This document shows positions 1 through 9,095 of a stretch of 41,362 bases of DNA, one piece after another. The stretch's first letter is position 1. Each line of letters begins with the position of its first letter. The stretch lies in assembly GCA_035315065.1 (NCBI GenBank), contig DATFYM010000141.1, forward strand, positions 1-41,362, given 5' to 3'. This stretch comes from DATFYM01 sp035315065 (GTDB lineage Bacteria > Acidobacteriota > Terriglobia > UBA7540). The position numbers were made by a program, and so were the translations under genes. A model generated the notes under the pieces. It was given only the letters and a program-made list of their open reading frames with translations, did no database searches and was not told the origin of the DNA.

Positions 1-76
1 CGCCGGAGGCGGCGTCAAGGGTCTGCGATGAACGCCCGGCAAAAAGCGCCGGGCGCCCTTGACCCCGCCTCCGGCG
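1..76. repeat. Palindromic intergenic element at the left edge
   Basis: Positions 1-21 and 56-76 are inverted copies with one mismatch, and an inner stem pairs 33-40 with 48-55 around an A-rich loop. The element may continue left of the window. It gives a long hairpin without a U-tract, so it looks more like a dispersed palindrome than a classical terminator. Bases 77-293 hold no convincing gene; a 73-codon frame through the palindrome shows no protein-like features. Confidence 0.6.
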
Positions 77-587
77 CGCGGAAGAAGACGTGTGCCCACA
101 AGGGTCTTGACACGGCCGACGCCGTTATAGACGCGCTACCCTTGCTCCGAGGTTGGCCAAAGGTTGGGGGCCGGCAGGTCCTCAGCCCCGGCAGGGGCGG
201 CGTAATTTGCGTAATTAGCCCACGACAGCCGTGGATCTCCTTGACTTAGCTGCAACCGTAGTCTACGATTGGCTTCAAAGAAGGTTCGCTCACATGGTCG
301 GTCGAACGGTCGGCCACTACCGCATCCTGCAAAAACTCGGTGGTGGCGGCATGGGCGTGGTGTATAAGGCCGAGGACACGACCCTCGGCCGCCACGTGGC
401 CTTGAAATTCTTGCCCGAGCAACTTGCCAGCGACCACCAGGCGTTGGAGCGTTTCCAACGCGAGGCGCGGGCGGCGTCCGCCTTGAACCATCCGAACATC
501 TGTACGATCCACGAGTTCGGGCAGCATGAGGGCCAGCCCTTCATCGTGATGGAGAGTCTGGAGGGGCAGACCTTGAAGGAGTTGATT

Positions 588-637
588 GGTAGGGGAGCGC
601 TCCGCGCTCCCGCGGGAGGGCAGAGCCCTCCCCTACC
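588..637. repeat. Palindrome inserted in frame in the kinase domain
   Basis: Arms 588-602 and 623-637 are inverted copies with one mismatch (GGTAGGGGAG outermost). The insert encodes GRGALRAPAGGQSPPLP, a Gly/Pro-rich loop between the hinge and the alpha-D/E region that kinases of this group normally lack. Its multiple-of-three length keeps the frame open. Confidence 0.6.
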
Positions 638-1212
638 GCTCGATACTCTGCTGGACCTGGCGATTCAGATTGCCGATGCGCTGGACGCGGCTCACTCGAA
701 GAGGATCATCCATCGCGACATCAAGCCGGCGAACATTTTCGTGACCAATCGCGCTCAGGCGAAGATTCTGGACTTTGGTTTGGCGAAGCTGGCGCCAGAG
801 CCCAGGCGGATGGCAGAAGCCGTGGGTGCCTCGGCGCTGCCCACCGCCTCGGTCGAGCCCGAGCATCTCACCAGTCCGGGCGCGGCGATTGGGACCATCG
901 CCTACATGTCGCCCGAGCAGGCGCGAGGCGAAGAGATCGACGTGAGAACAGACTTGTTCAGTTTTGGTGTGGTCCTGTACGAGATGGCGACAGGTCACCC
1001 GGCCTTTTCCCGGGCTACTTCCGCGCTTACCTTTGACGCGATCCTGCACCAAGCGCCTACCTCGCCAATGCGGTTGAATCCCGATGTGCCGCCGAAGCTG
1101 GAAGAGATCATCAACAAGGCGCTGGAAAAGGACCACGATTTGCGCTACCAGAGCGCGCCTGACATTCGCACCGACCTGAAGCGCCTGAAGCGCGATACGC
1201 ATTCGGGGCCTC

Positions 1213-1285
1213 GCGCCGGCGTCCCGGCCGCTGGGCGCGACGGAGGGGCCGGCCTTGTGCCTGCCATAGGGCCGGATGCCGGCGC
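1213..1285. repeat. Second in-frame palindrome, juxtamembrane segment of the kinase
   Basis: Arms 1213-1229 and 1269-1285 are imperfect inverted copies beginning GCGCCGGC and ending GCCGGCGC. They encode the Gly/Ala-rich stretch between the kinase domain and the membrane span. Confidence 0.45.
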
Positions 1286-2126
1286 TCATAGAGCGGCGCT
1301 AAAGAGGCGGCTCGCGTTAGCGGCAGCGGTCCCCATTGCTATCGCGGCCCTGCTTTTCCTCCTCAATGTCGCCGGCCTGCGCGACCGGATTTCGATGGCT
1401 GTAGGTGCCAGGCGCGCCGCGCCGTTACCGCAGATCCAGTCCCTCGCTGTGCTGCCGCTGGAAAACCTCTCCGGCGACCCAGGGCAGGAATACTTCGCCG
1501 ACGGCATGACCGAAGAGCTGATCGCTGAATTAGGTCAAATTGCTTCGCTCCGCGTGATTTCGCGGACCTCGGTAATGCAATACAAAGGGGTCAAGAGGCC
1601 ACTGTCGCAGATTGCGCGGGAGTTAAACGTGGACGCGCTGATTGAAGGGTCTGTGCTCCGCTCGGGGGATCGGGTTCGGGTCACGGCCCAGTTGATTGGG
1701 GTGGCGCCGGAACGTCATTTGTGAGCGCGGAACTACGAGCGCGATCTGCGGGACGTGTTGAGCTTGCAGAGCGAAGTCGCACGCGGCATCGCCAAGGAAG
1801 CCATCGCAGAGCTTCTACAGAGGTCAAACGACCCGAGGAAATCGGGCCACTTGGGCAACGCCTACGCGCGAGCAGGCAACAAGGCCGAGGCGCAGAAAGC
1901 CATCCAACAGTTAATCGAGCTGTCAAAACAAAAGCGGGGGACTTGGGAACTCGCGCTCATCTACGCGGGGCTGGGTGAAAAGGATCGAGCCTTCGAGTGG
2001 CTGGAAAGGGCTTACGAAGTGCACGACAAGGGGATGTGTTTCTTGAAGGTCGACCCTCCGCTCGACCCCCTGCGCTCCGACCCGCGCTTCCAGGACCTCC
2101 TGCGCCGCATGAATTTCCCGCCGTAA

Positions 2127-2603
2127 GGTGGCCCGCGGCCATTGGCTGCCCCCTTCCTTACGTGGCGCCTCCGATGCGATTCCGTTCCGCCCATACGCAG
2201 TTGCGGAATCGCCCGGCATTCATGGCCACAAGAGAGTACAGCCCTTCCGAGACCCAAGCCGGATTGGTCCTGGGAAAACAAGCTTCCCGGAAGTAGGACG
2301 ACTGCACTTTGATAGCGGACCAGACTCCTATCGACTTGGCATCAGTAACGAGTAGTTGGCCAGCATTTACCGATGATCCGCCCGCATGACCTGAGCATTT
2401 GGGCCGGTCGACGGCAGTCGGAAGAGACGCAGTTTCGCAGCCGTGCAACTTAGCGGTGAGACGCGTCCTAGAGAAATGGTCTGTGACACGTAAGTCATTG
2501 ATAATAAGTGTGGCGCGACGGTGGGGCTCTCATGACTAGGGGGTCGGACAGCCGTTCATGGCGACCCCGTTGACGCTTCCTTCTGACTTCATAGCAGATT
2601 CTC
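2127..2603. other. Non-coding gap between the kinase pseudogene and the dnaK promoter
   Basis: No supported gene. A 96-codon minus-strand frame (2158-2448) starts only with TTG, has no ribosome site and matches no family I recognise; it may be a decayed gene. The gap separates the pseudogene from the chaperone cluster. Confidence 0.4.
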
Positions 2604-2604
2604 C

Positions 2605-2633
2605 TTGACAATGGAACGCTCACTTTTTATTAT
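2605..2633 (+). promoter_or_regulatory. Sigma70-like promoter of dnaK
   Basis: A perfect -35 TTGACA (2605-2610) and a -10 TATTAT (2628-2633) are separated by 17 bp, placing the start near 2640 and leaving a leader of about 113 nt before dnaK. A degenerate HAIR-like inverted repeat (CTTGACA, 7 bp, GCTCACT; 2604-2624) overlaps the -35. It keeps 9 of 14 positions of the HspR consensus CTTGAGT-N7-ACTCAAG, so HspR control is plausible but not shown. Confidence 0.75.
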
Positions 2634-2753
2634 AGAATCGAACTAAAGGTGGGGTGCATCGAATAGGTTCGGAAAGGGCGAGCAGACCCACTCGGAGGGA
2701 CGCTCGCTGATCTTAACTGGCTCAGGTTGGGGCGGGGAGGAGAAGAGGGAAAC

Positions 2754-4694
<1,941 letters not shown>

Positions 4695-4742
4695 GGGAGT
4701 AGGGAGTCGGGAGTCGGGAGTAGGAGACCCGCCGACTCCCGC
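4695..4742. repeat. Heptad-repeat palindrome, unit GGGAGTC, after dnaK
   Basis: Units GGGAGTA, GGGAGTC, GGGAGTC and GGGAGTA run from 4695 with a period of 7, starting directly after the dnaK stop codon. A short complementary arm (CGACTCCC, about 4733-4740) follows. The element ends about 6 nt before the next start codon. Confidence 0.8.
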
Positions 4743-4748
4743 CACTTT

Positions 4749-4937
4749 ATGGAACAACGCGCGCAGGTCCCAATTGAATGCCCCCAGTGCCACTGGAAGC
4801 ACTTCGTGGAAATGGAGATCGACGTGAGGATGATCCAGTCGCCTCTCTACGCGAAGATTCGGAAGGAGCTGGAGGAGTGGATCAGGTCACGCTGCCCGGA
4901 CCATCTGGGGGTGATCGCGGGACTCAGCAAGAACTGA
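4749..4937 (+). CDS. Small Cys-containing protein between dnaK and dnaJ
   Basis: 62 residues, function unknown. It has a CPQC pair at residues 10-13 followed by His, and a further Cys near residue 49 (RCPDH). This could be a small zinc ribbon or zinc knuckle, but only three Cys are present. The middle is a charged amphipathic helix (YAKIRKELEEWI). It has no signal peptide or membrane span. The heptad palindrome occupies the upstream gap, so no Shine-Dalgarno is present. Its place inside the chaperone cluster suggests a linked role; I do not recognise the family. Confidence 0.6.
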   Translation: MEQRAQVPIECPQCHWKHFVEMEIDVRMIQSPLYAKIRKELEEWIRSRCPDHLGVIAGLSKN

Positions 4938-4944
4938 CGAGGAC

Positions 4945-5134
4945 AGTGGCTAGTGGTTAGTGGCGAGTGGCTAGCAGAAAACAGGGGTAGCGCAGACCTG
5001 CTTTCCAAGGTCTGCGGCTCGAAGGTTCCCTTCGCGGGTCGAAGAATGGACCGCAGACCTTGGAAAGCAGGTCTGCGCTACCCCTTCTTCCACCCATTCT
5101 TCTCCTAGCCACTAGCCACTAGCCACTCGCCACT
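4945..5134. repeat. Nested composite: AGTGGCT heptad palindrome enclosing a 34-bp perfect inverted repeat
   Basis: The outer left arm (4945-4974) reads AGTGGCT, AGTGGTT, AGTGGCG, AGTGGCT. The outer right arm (5105-5134) reads complementary CTAGCCA/CTCGCCA heptads. Between them, 4984-5017 and 5051-5084 are perfect 34-bp inverted copies (GGGGTAGCGCAGACC outermost) around a 33-nt loop. The inner element has no 7-bp period and is a different repeat type. The composite ends 8 nt before dnaJ. Confidence 0.9.
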
Positions 5135-5142
5135 TACAAAAA

Positions 5143-6339
5143 ATGGCCGTTGGCGTACAGAAGGACTACTACAAGGCGCTCGGGGTGGACCGCAAGGCGA
5201 AGCCCGAACAGATCCGCAAAGCGTACCGGCACCTGGCGCGCAAGTACCATCCTGATCTCAATCCCAACAACAAATCGTCCGAGGAAAAATTCAAGGAGAT
5301 CCAGGAAGCCTACGACATCCTGGGCGATGAGAAGAAGCGCCAGGTCTACGATCAGTACGGGTTCTATTCGGACAATATCCCTCCCGGAGGCTATCCGGGG
5401 GGCTATCCCGGAGCGGCCGGCCCCGCGACTGGTCCCGAATCGGGCGGCCCTGCCCCTCCCGAGGTCGATTTTGACGGATTCGACTTTTCCAACCTGGAGA
5501 GCGAGCCAGCAAGCAGCGGCGGAGGTTTTCGCGACCTCTTCTCCAGCATCTTCTCCCGCGGTAACCGCGAGGAAGAGGAACCACAGCGCGGCAGCGACAT
5601 CGAGTACCGGATGCACCTGGGCTTCTGGGATGCGATCCGCGGCACCACGGTGCGCATCACGGTGGCGCGCGAGGAGACCTGCCCGACCTGTCAGGGGAGT
5701 GGCGCCGGCAAAGGACCGCCGACGGTGTGCCCCACCTGCAACGGCACCGGCAAGGCCACTCAACACGCGGGCTCGATGCGCTTCACCGTCACCTGCCCGA
5801 CCTGCCGAGGAAAGGGAAAGATCCAGCCGCGGTGCCCTACCTGCGGGGGCGCTGGATCGTTGCGGAAGCCGGAAAGCTTCGAGGTTCGCATCCCCGCGGG
5901 AGTCGATACCGGATCGCGCGTGCGCATCCCGCACAAAGGCAATTCCATAAGTCACGGTGAGCCCGGCGATCTTTACATCGTGACTGACGTGGAGCCGCAC
6001 CCGGTGTTCGAGCGCAAGGGCGACAATCTTTACGTGAAACTCCCGGTGACCATCACGGAGGCGTCGCTCGGCGCCAAGGTGGAAGTCCCCACCATCGACG
6101 GTCCCAGCACCATCAAGATTCCGCCCGGCACCCAAAGCGGTCAGAAGCTGCGGCTGCGGGGCAAGGGCGCGCCGTCGCTGCGGGGCACGCCGGGAGAAGT
6201 GCGCGGCGACGAGTTCGTGGAGGTCCAGGTGGTGGTGCCCAAGGTGGCGGATGAACGTACCAAAGAGATTCTGCGGGAATTGGCGCGACTGAACCCGGAG
6301 GACCCGCGGGCGGAGATGAGGAAAACAGTCGGCAGTTAG
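5143..6339 (+). CDS. dnaJ: Chaperone protein DnaJ (Hsp40)
   Basis: Co-chaperone that delivers clients to DnaK and stimulates its ATPase; 398 residues, type I architecture. The J domain (about 8-70) has HPD at 36-38. A Gly/Pro-rich segment (75-135) follows, then four zinc-binding CPTC repeats at 180, 196, 218 and 231, and the beta-rich client-binding C-terminal domain. No Shine-Dalgarno precedes the ATG, because the composite palindrome reaches to 8 nt upstream. Translation may depend on coupling or on the exposed A-rich stretch ACAAAAA. The stop codon TAG (6337-6339) lies within the next heptad element, so the last residues (TVGS) are repeat-encoded. Confidence 0.97.
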   Translation: MAVGVQKDYYKALGVDRKAKPEQIRKAYRHLARKYHPDLNPNNKSSEEKFKEIQEAYDILGDEKKRQVYDQYGFYSDNIPPGGYPGGYPGAAGPATGPESGGPAPPEVDFDGFDFSNLESEPASSGGGFRDLFSSIFSRGNREEEEPQRGSDIEYRMHLGFWDAIRGTTVRITVAREETCPTCQGSGAGKGPPTVCPTCNGTGKATQHAGSMRFTVTCPTCRGKGKIQPRCPTCGGAGSLRKPESFEVRIPAGVDTGSRVRIPHKGNSISHGEPGDLYIVTDVEPHPVFERKGDNLYVKLPVTITEASLGAKVEVPTIDGPSTIKIPPGTQSGQKLRLRGKGAPSLRGTPGEVRGDEFVEVQVVVPKVADERTKEILRELARLNPEDPRAEMRKTVGS

Positions 6340-6399
6340 CAGTCAGCAGTCGGCAGTCCGGCTACCGACTGCTGACTGCCAACTGCCGACTGCCAACTG
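6326..6399. repeat. Heptad palindrome, unit CAGTCGG, overlapping the dnaJ 3' end
   Basis: The left arm (6326-6357) reads CAGTCGG, CAGTTAG, CAGTCAG, CAGTCGG, CAGT. The right arm (6364-6399) holds complementary GACTGC-type heptads. The element carries the dnaJ stop codon and ends 4 nt before the hspR ATG. Confidence 0.88.
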
Positions 6400-6403
6400 A
6401 CTT

Positions 6404-6835
6404 ATGGCCCCTCAAATAAAACCCGATCCCAAGCCGAGGCGGGCGAATCCGCGGACCAAGCGCGGCAAGGCTGGCTACATGATCAGCGCAGTGGCCGAGA
6501 TGTACGACATCCACCCGCAGACCTTGCGCCTTTACGAACGGGAGAAACTTCTGATCCCATCGCGCACGGAAGGCAACACCCGCTTCTACACGGAGGAGGA
6601 CCTGGAGCGCCTGGAATTTATTTTGAAGCTGGCGCGGGAACTAGGCGTGAACCTGGCCGGCATCGAGATCATCCTCAACATGCGCGACCGCATGAGCGAG
6701 ATGGAGCGGCAGATGCAGGCCTTCGTCGAGTTCACGCGCCAGCAGTGGTTCGCGCGCGGCGCGGACCCCGCCGAAGCTTCTCCCAATGCCATGGTGCGCG
6801 TCCCGCCACCCTTTTTGATTCGAACCCGTCGCTAA
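6404..6835 (+). CDS. hspR: HspR-type MerR-family heat-shock repressor
   Basis: 143 residues. An N-terminal basic tail (RRANPRTKRGK) precedes a MerR winged helix-turn-helix: MISAVAEMYDIHPQTLRLYE, then the HspR-typical RTEGNTRFYTEEDLERLEFI and LGVNLAGIEIILNMRD. A coiled-coil region follows. In characterised systems HspR binds HAIR boxes and represses dnaK-operon genes with DnaK as co-repressor; that function here is by family and by position behind dnaK-dnaJ. There is no Shine-Dalgarno, since the preceding palindrome abuts the start codon. Confidence 0.92.
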   Translation: MAPQIKPDPKPRRANPRTKRGKAGYMISAVAEMYDIHPQTLRLYEREKLLIPSRTEGNTRFYTEEDLERLEFILKLARELGVNLAGIEIILNMRDRMSEMERQMQAFVEFTRQQWFARGADPAEASPNAMVRVPPPFLIRTRR

Positions 6836-6852
6836 ACACGACTGCAAGATTG

Positions 6853-6877
6853 ATCCACAGATTACGCAGATTACACA
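6853..6877. repeat. Nonamer repeat CAGATTACG/CAGATTACA, copy 1
   Basis: A 25-nt stretch identical to 7793-7817, built on a 9-bp period. An inverted partial copy lies at 8175-8193. It marks a second, 9-bp repeat family in this genome. Confidence 0.7.
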
Positions 6878-6902
6878 AAGTTATGCAATGATGAGGGGGA
6901 CT

Positions 6903-6980
6903 GGTAGTCGGAAGACGGAATACGGGGAAGAGCAGCTTTTTCCCCTTTATGCCGTCTGCTGCCACCTACCGTCTACCACC
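6903..6980. repeat. Degenerate heptad palindrome, unit GGTAGTC
   Basis: The left arm reads GGTAGTC, GGAAGAC, GGAATAC, GGGGAAG (6903-6930). The right arm (6941-6980) is its imperfect complement in heptads such as TACCGTC. It ends one base before the next ATG and is the most decayed member of the set. Confidence 0.6.
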
Positions 6981-6981
6981 C

Positions 6982-7767
6982 ATGGCGAAAAAAGACTGTC
7001 CGGAATGTGAGGGCACCGGCTGGAGGCCCATCGAGATCGATGGCATCCGCCGCGTGGAGCGCTGCTCCTGCAATGAGGCGAAGGTTACCGAGCGGTTGCT
7101 GGAGCAGGCGATGATTCCTCCGCGCTACGAGCACTGCGCCTTCGAGAATTTCGACATTCGCAAGAACCGCGAAACCGGCCTGGCGAATCCCAGCCTCTCC
7201 CGCGCCAAGCTCCACGCGCAGGGATTCGTGAACGAGTATCCCACCGACTTCGGCCTGCTCTTTGTGGGGCCGACCGGAGTAGGCAAGACGCACCTGGCCG
7301 TAGCCATTTTGCGCGAGTTGATGATCGGCACGGGCGTTGAGTGCCTCTTCCAGGACTTTCAGGATCTGCTGAAGCAGATCCGGGAGAGTTATAATCCGGT
7401 GTCGCAGACCACCGAGTCGCGCGTCCTGGCCCCCGTTCTCGAGGCCGAGGTTTTGCTCCTCGATGAGCTGATGGCTCCCAACGCCAGCGAGTGGGTCCGC
7501 GACACGCTGGCCTACATCATCAATTCCCGCTACAACGGGAAGCGCGTCACGCTCATTACCACCACGCTTCCCTTCGAGGAGGCCGGCCAGCGCCATGATG
7601 TCCGCGCGCCCTCGGGTGAGAACGTTCCCAGCGTCGAGCGCACACTGGCCGATCTGGGTGTGACGTTGCGGTCGCGGCTCTACGAAATGTGCAAGGTGAT
7701 CGAGATGCAGTCGGACGATTACCGCAAGGCCATCAAGCAAGCCGGGTACAAGTTCCACGTCGAGTAA
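6982..7767 (+). CDS. DnaC/IstB-like AAA+ ATPase with N-terminal zinc motif
   Basis: 261 residues. The N-terminus has two Cys pairs, CPEC (about 5-8) and CSC (about 26-28), likely one zinc site. The ATPase core has Walker A GPTGVGKT (about 91-98) and Walker B VLLLDEL, and resembles the DnaC helicase loader and IstB. No transposase is adjacent, so IstB of an IS21 element is unlikely; DnaC/DnaI-like loading of the replicative helicase is the favoured reading, by family. It follows hspR on the same strand. The start is the ATG beside the palindrome; an upstream in-frame ATG at 6949 would be encoded by the repeat and is less likely. Confidence 0.8.
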   Translation: MAKKDCPECEGTGWRPIEIDGIRRVERCSCNEAKVTERLLEQAMIPPRYEHCAFENFDIRKNRETGLANPSLSRAKLHAQGFVNEYPTDFGLLFVGPTGVGKTHLAVAILRELMIGTGVECLFQDFQDLLKQIRESYNPVSQTTESRVLAPVLEAEVLLLDELMAPNASEWVRDTLAYIINSRYNGKRVTLITTTLPFEEAGQRHDVRAPSGENVPSVERTLADLGVTLRSRLYEMCKVIEMQSDDYRKAIKQAGYKFHVE

Positions 7768-7792
7768 TCCCTGCCGAATTCCAAGAAGACGA

Positions 7793-8193
7793 ATCCACAG
7801 ATTACGCAGATTACACAGACTGCGAAAAAAAAGGGCACGCTGAGGAGGGAATCAAGAGTTAAGGGTAACTTGAAATAGACAGAGTTTCGCCCAGATCTAA
7901 CTCCTTTCCTCTTTGAATCTGAACTACTAGCCGTGACCTTGTTCGTCAGTCGGGAAGAAGTTGCGTGCGCGTAAGCTGGAGGTTTTTTGGGCATTGGCCA
8001 TAGAGAGGAGCGAGCAAATGCTTTCGGTTCCGGCTCGATACCATCAAGCTCGTTCGGGCCGAACCGGGTCACGGATGCGTACCCAAAGTCTTTCTTCTCC
8101 GTGGTCTCCGTAGGCCTCTGCGACCTCTGTGTTGAGCTCTTCTTTCTGGTTTGCGGCCACAGCCGCACTATGCGATCTGCGTAATCTGTGGAT
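7793..8193. repeat. Gap bounded by inverted nonamer repeats
   Basis: The gap 7768-8264 has no supported gene. It carries CAGATTACG/CAGATTACA nonamers (7793-7817) and an inverted 19-nt copy (8175-8193). In between is a second 9-bp series, TCTCCGTGG, TCTCCGTAG, GCCTCTGCG, ACCTCTGTG (8096-8131). The layout echoes the heptad elements at larger scale with a period of 9. Confidence 0.6.
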
Positions 8194-8264
8194 TGAATCT
8201 TGGACTGTTCCCCTCGCATGGCGGGTTGGTGTGAAGCAGAAAAATTTTTGATCACGCGTTTTTC

Positions 8265-8294
8265 TTGACAGACCCACCGCCGTTCGACTATATT
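8265..8294 (+). promoter_or_regulatory. Promoter of the bc-complex genes
   Basis: TTGACA (8265-8270), an 18-bp spacer and TATATT (8289-8294) give a strong sigma70-like promoter. The start falls near 8301, about 60 nt before the Rieske gene. Confidence 0.7.
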
Positions 8295-8363
8295 CGCCGA
8301 TCTTGGGTTCGCCACAACTCTCAGTTCACCGGTACGCCACTTCAGATCGAAAGGATCGAGGCA

Positions 8364-9020
8364 ATGGCAGATATCGAGGGCAGTAGCTCTGTCCCACCCA
8401 AGTCATCTGGGACAGGAGCTGCGGCCGAAGTTCCAAAGCCGCCGGCCAAGCCGGCCGCCGCGGTGAAGTCGCCCACGGCCCGGCCCGCACCCAAGCCTGC
8501 GGCGGGGACGGAGGGCGGCGATGCATCGCAGCCTGTGCCCGTCAAGATGCGGCGGCGTCTTATCTGGACGGCCATCTGGGGCTACTTAGCCGTCAATTTT
8601 CTGATGTTCCTGCGGTTCTTTTTTCCGCGCGCTCTTTTTGAACCGAGCACGGTGCACACGATCGGATATCCTTCGGACTTTTCACTCGGGGTCAACGAGA
8701 AATACAAGCAGGCCGATCGCATTTGGGTAGTAAAAGAGCCTGACCGGCTCTTTGTGATCTTCGCGCGCTGCGTTCACTTGGGCTGTACGCCGGACTGGAA
8801 GCCCAACGAGAACAAATTCAAGTGTCCGTGCCACGGCAGTGGATATACGCCGGAAGGCATCAACTTCGAAGGCCCGGCGCCCAGACCGATGGATCGCGCG
8901 CACGTGGAGTTGGACGCCACCGGCCAGATCGTTGTGGATACCAGCCACCTTTTTATGTGGGATCGGGCCAAGGGCGGTCGCGATCAGTTTAACGACCCTG
9001 GAGCATATATTCCGCTGTAG
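8364..9020 (+). CDS. Rieske 2Fe-2S protein of a bc/b6f-type complex
   Basis: 218 residues. It takes electrons from quinol at the Qo site and passes them to a c-type cytochrome. A long Pro/Ala/Lys-rich N-terminal region (about 1-60) precedes one transmembrane anchor (WTAIWGYLAVNFLMFLRFF). The soluble domain carries the cluster motifs CVHLGC and CPCHGSGY, with both Cys/His pairs intact. Start 8364 is preceded by AAGGA; the earlier TTG at 8265 falls in the promoter. It is first of a gene set with split cytochrome b and a multiheme cytochrome c. The Pro/Ala-rich leader is unusual for the family. Confidence 0.93.
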   Translation: MADIEGSSSVPPKSSGTGAAAEVPKPPAKPAAAVKSPTARPAPKPAAGTEGGDASQPVPVKMRRRLIWTAIWGYLAVNFLMFLRFFFPRALFEPSTVHTIGYPSDFSLGVNEKYKQADRIWVVKEPDRLFVIFARCVHLGCTPDWKPNENKFKCPCHGSGYTPEGINFEGPAPRPMDRAHVELDATGQIVVDTSHLFMWDRAKGGRDQFNDPGAYIPL

Positions 9021-9082
9021 GGCCGAGCGGCGCTCGGCCGGGGCTTAACGCGCTTGGCTTGGGGCCGAGCGCGGTTCGGCCC
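9021..9082. repeat. Two short GC-rich hairpins (GGCCGAGC type)
   Basis: Palindromes at 9021-9039 and 9062-9082 share GGCCGAGCG/CTCGGCC-type arms. They begin right after the Rieske stop codon and end before the next ribosome site (GGGAGG, 9086-9091). They have no 7-bp period. Confidence 0.65.
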
Positions 9083-9095
9083 TACGGGAGGTTCG

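Larger units (their letters stand above)
294..2126 (+). pseudogene. Ser/Thr protein kinase with TolB-like domain and TPR tail, inactivated by in-frame TGA and internal deletion
   Basis: This is a Pkn-type kinase gene. The intact part (294-1724) has the glycine loop GGGGMGVVYKA, the catalytic Lys in VALKFL, HRDIKPANIF, DFGLAKL and MSPEQARG, so the kinase core looks active. It is followed by one transmembrane segment (about 1315-1380) and a TolB/FlgO-like domain (SLAVLPLENLSGDP). The frame stops at TGA 1722-1724, where relatives carry Trp in an HLWAxxYERDL motif. The same frame reopens at once (ARNYERDLRDVL) and runs to TAA at 2124-2126. Most of the TPR region is missing: IAKE is followed directly by a typical TPR-family C-terminus ending in RMNFPP. 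Two palindromes lie in frame inside the gene. Start 294 was chosen over 231 for its GAAGG ribosome site and the family-typical MVGRTVGHYRIL. A truncated kinase ending at 1724 could still be made. Confidence 0.85.

Noticed and set aside
28..249. 73-codon frame at the left edge
   Set aside because: Starts inside a palindrome and has low-complexity content; no ribosome site.
1722..1724. Selenocysteine or recoded TGA in the kinase gene
   Set aside because: The position is Trp in relatives and the downstream domain is deleted; TGA is used as a normal stop by ctaB and cmk, and no SECIS-like context was seen.
2158..2448. 96-codon minus-strand frame
   Set aside because: TTG start only, no ribosome site, no recognisable family; possibly a decayed gene but unsupported.
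6982..7767. IstB of an IS21 element
   Set aside because: No IstA-like transposase, terminal repeats or target duplication nearby; an N-terminal zinc motif favours a DnaC-like loader.
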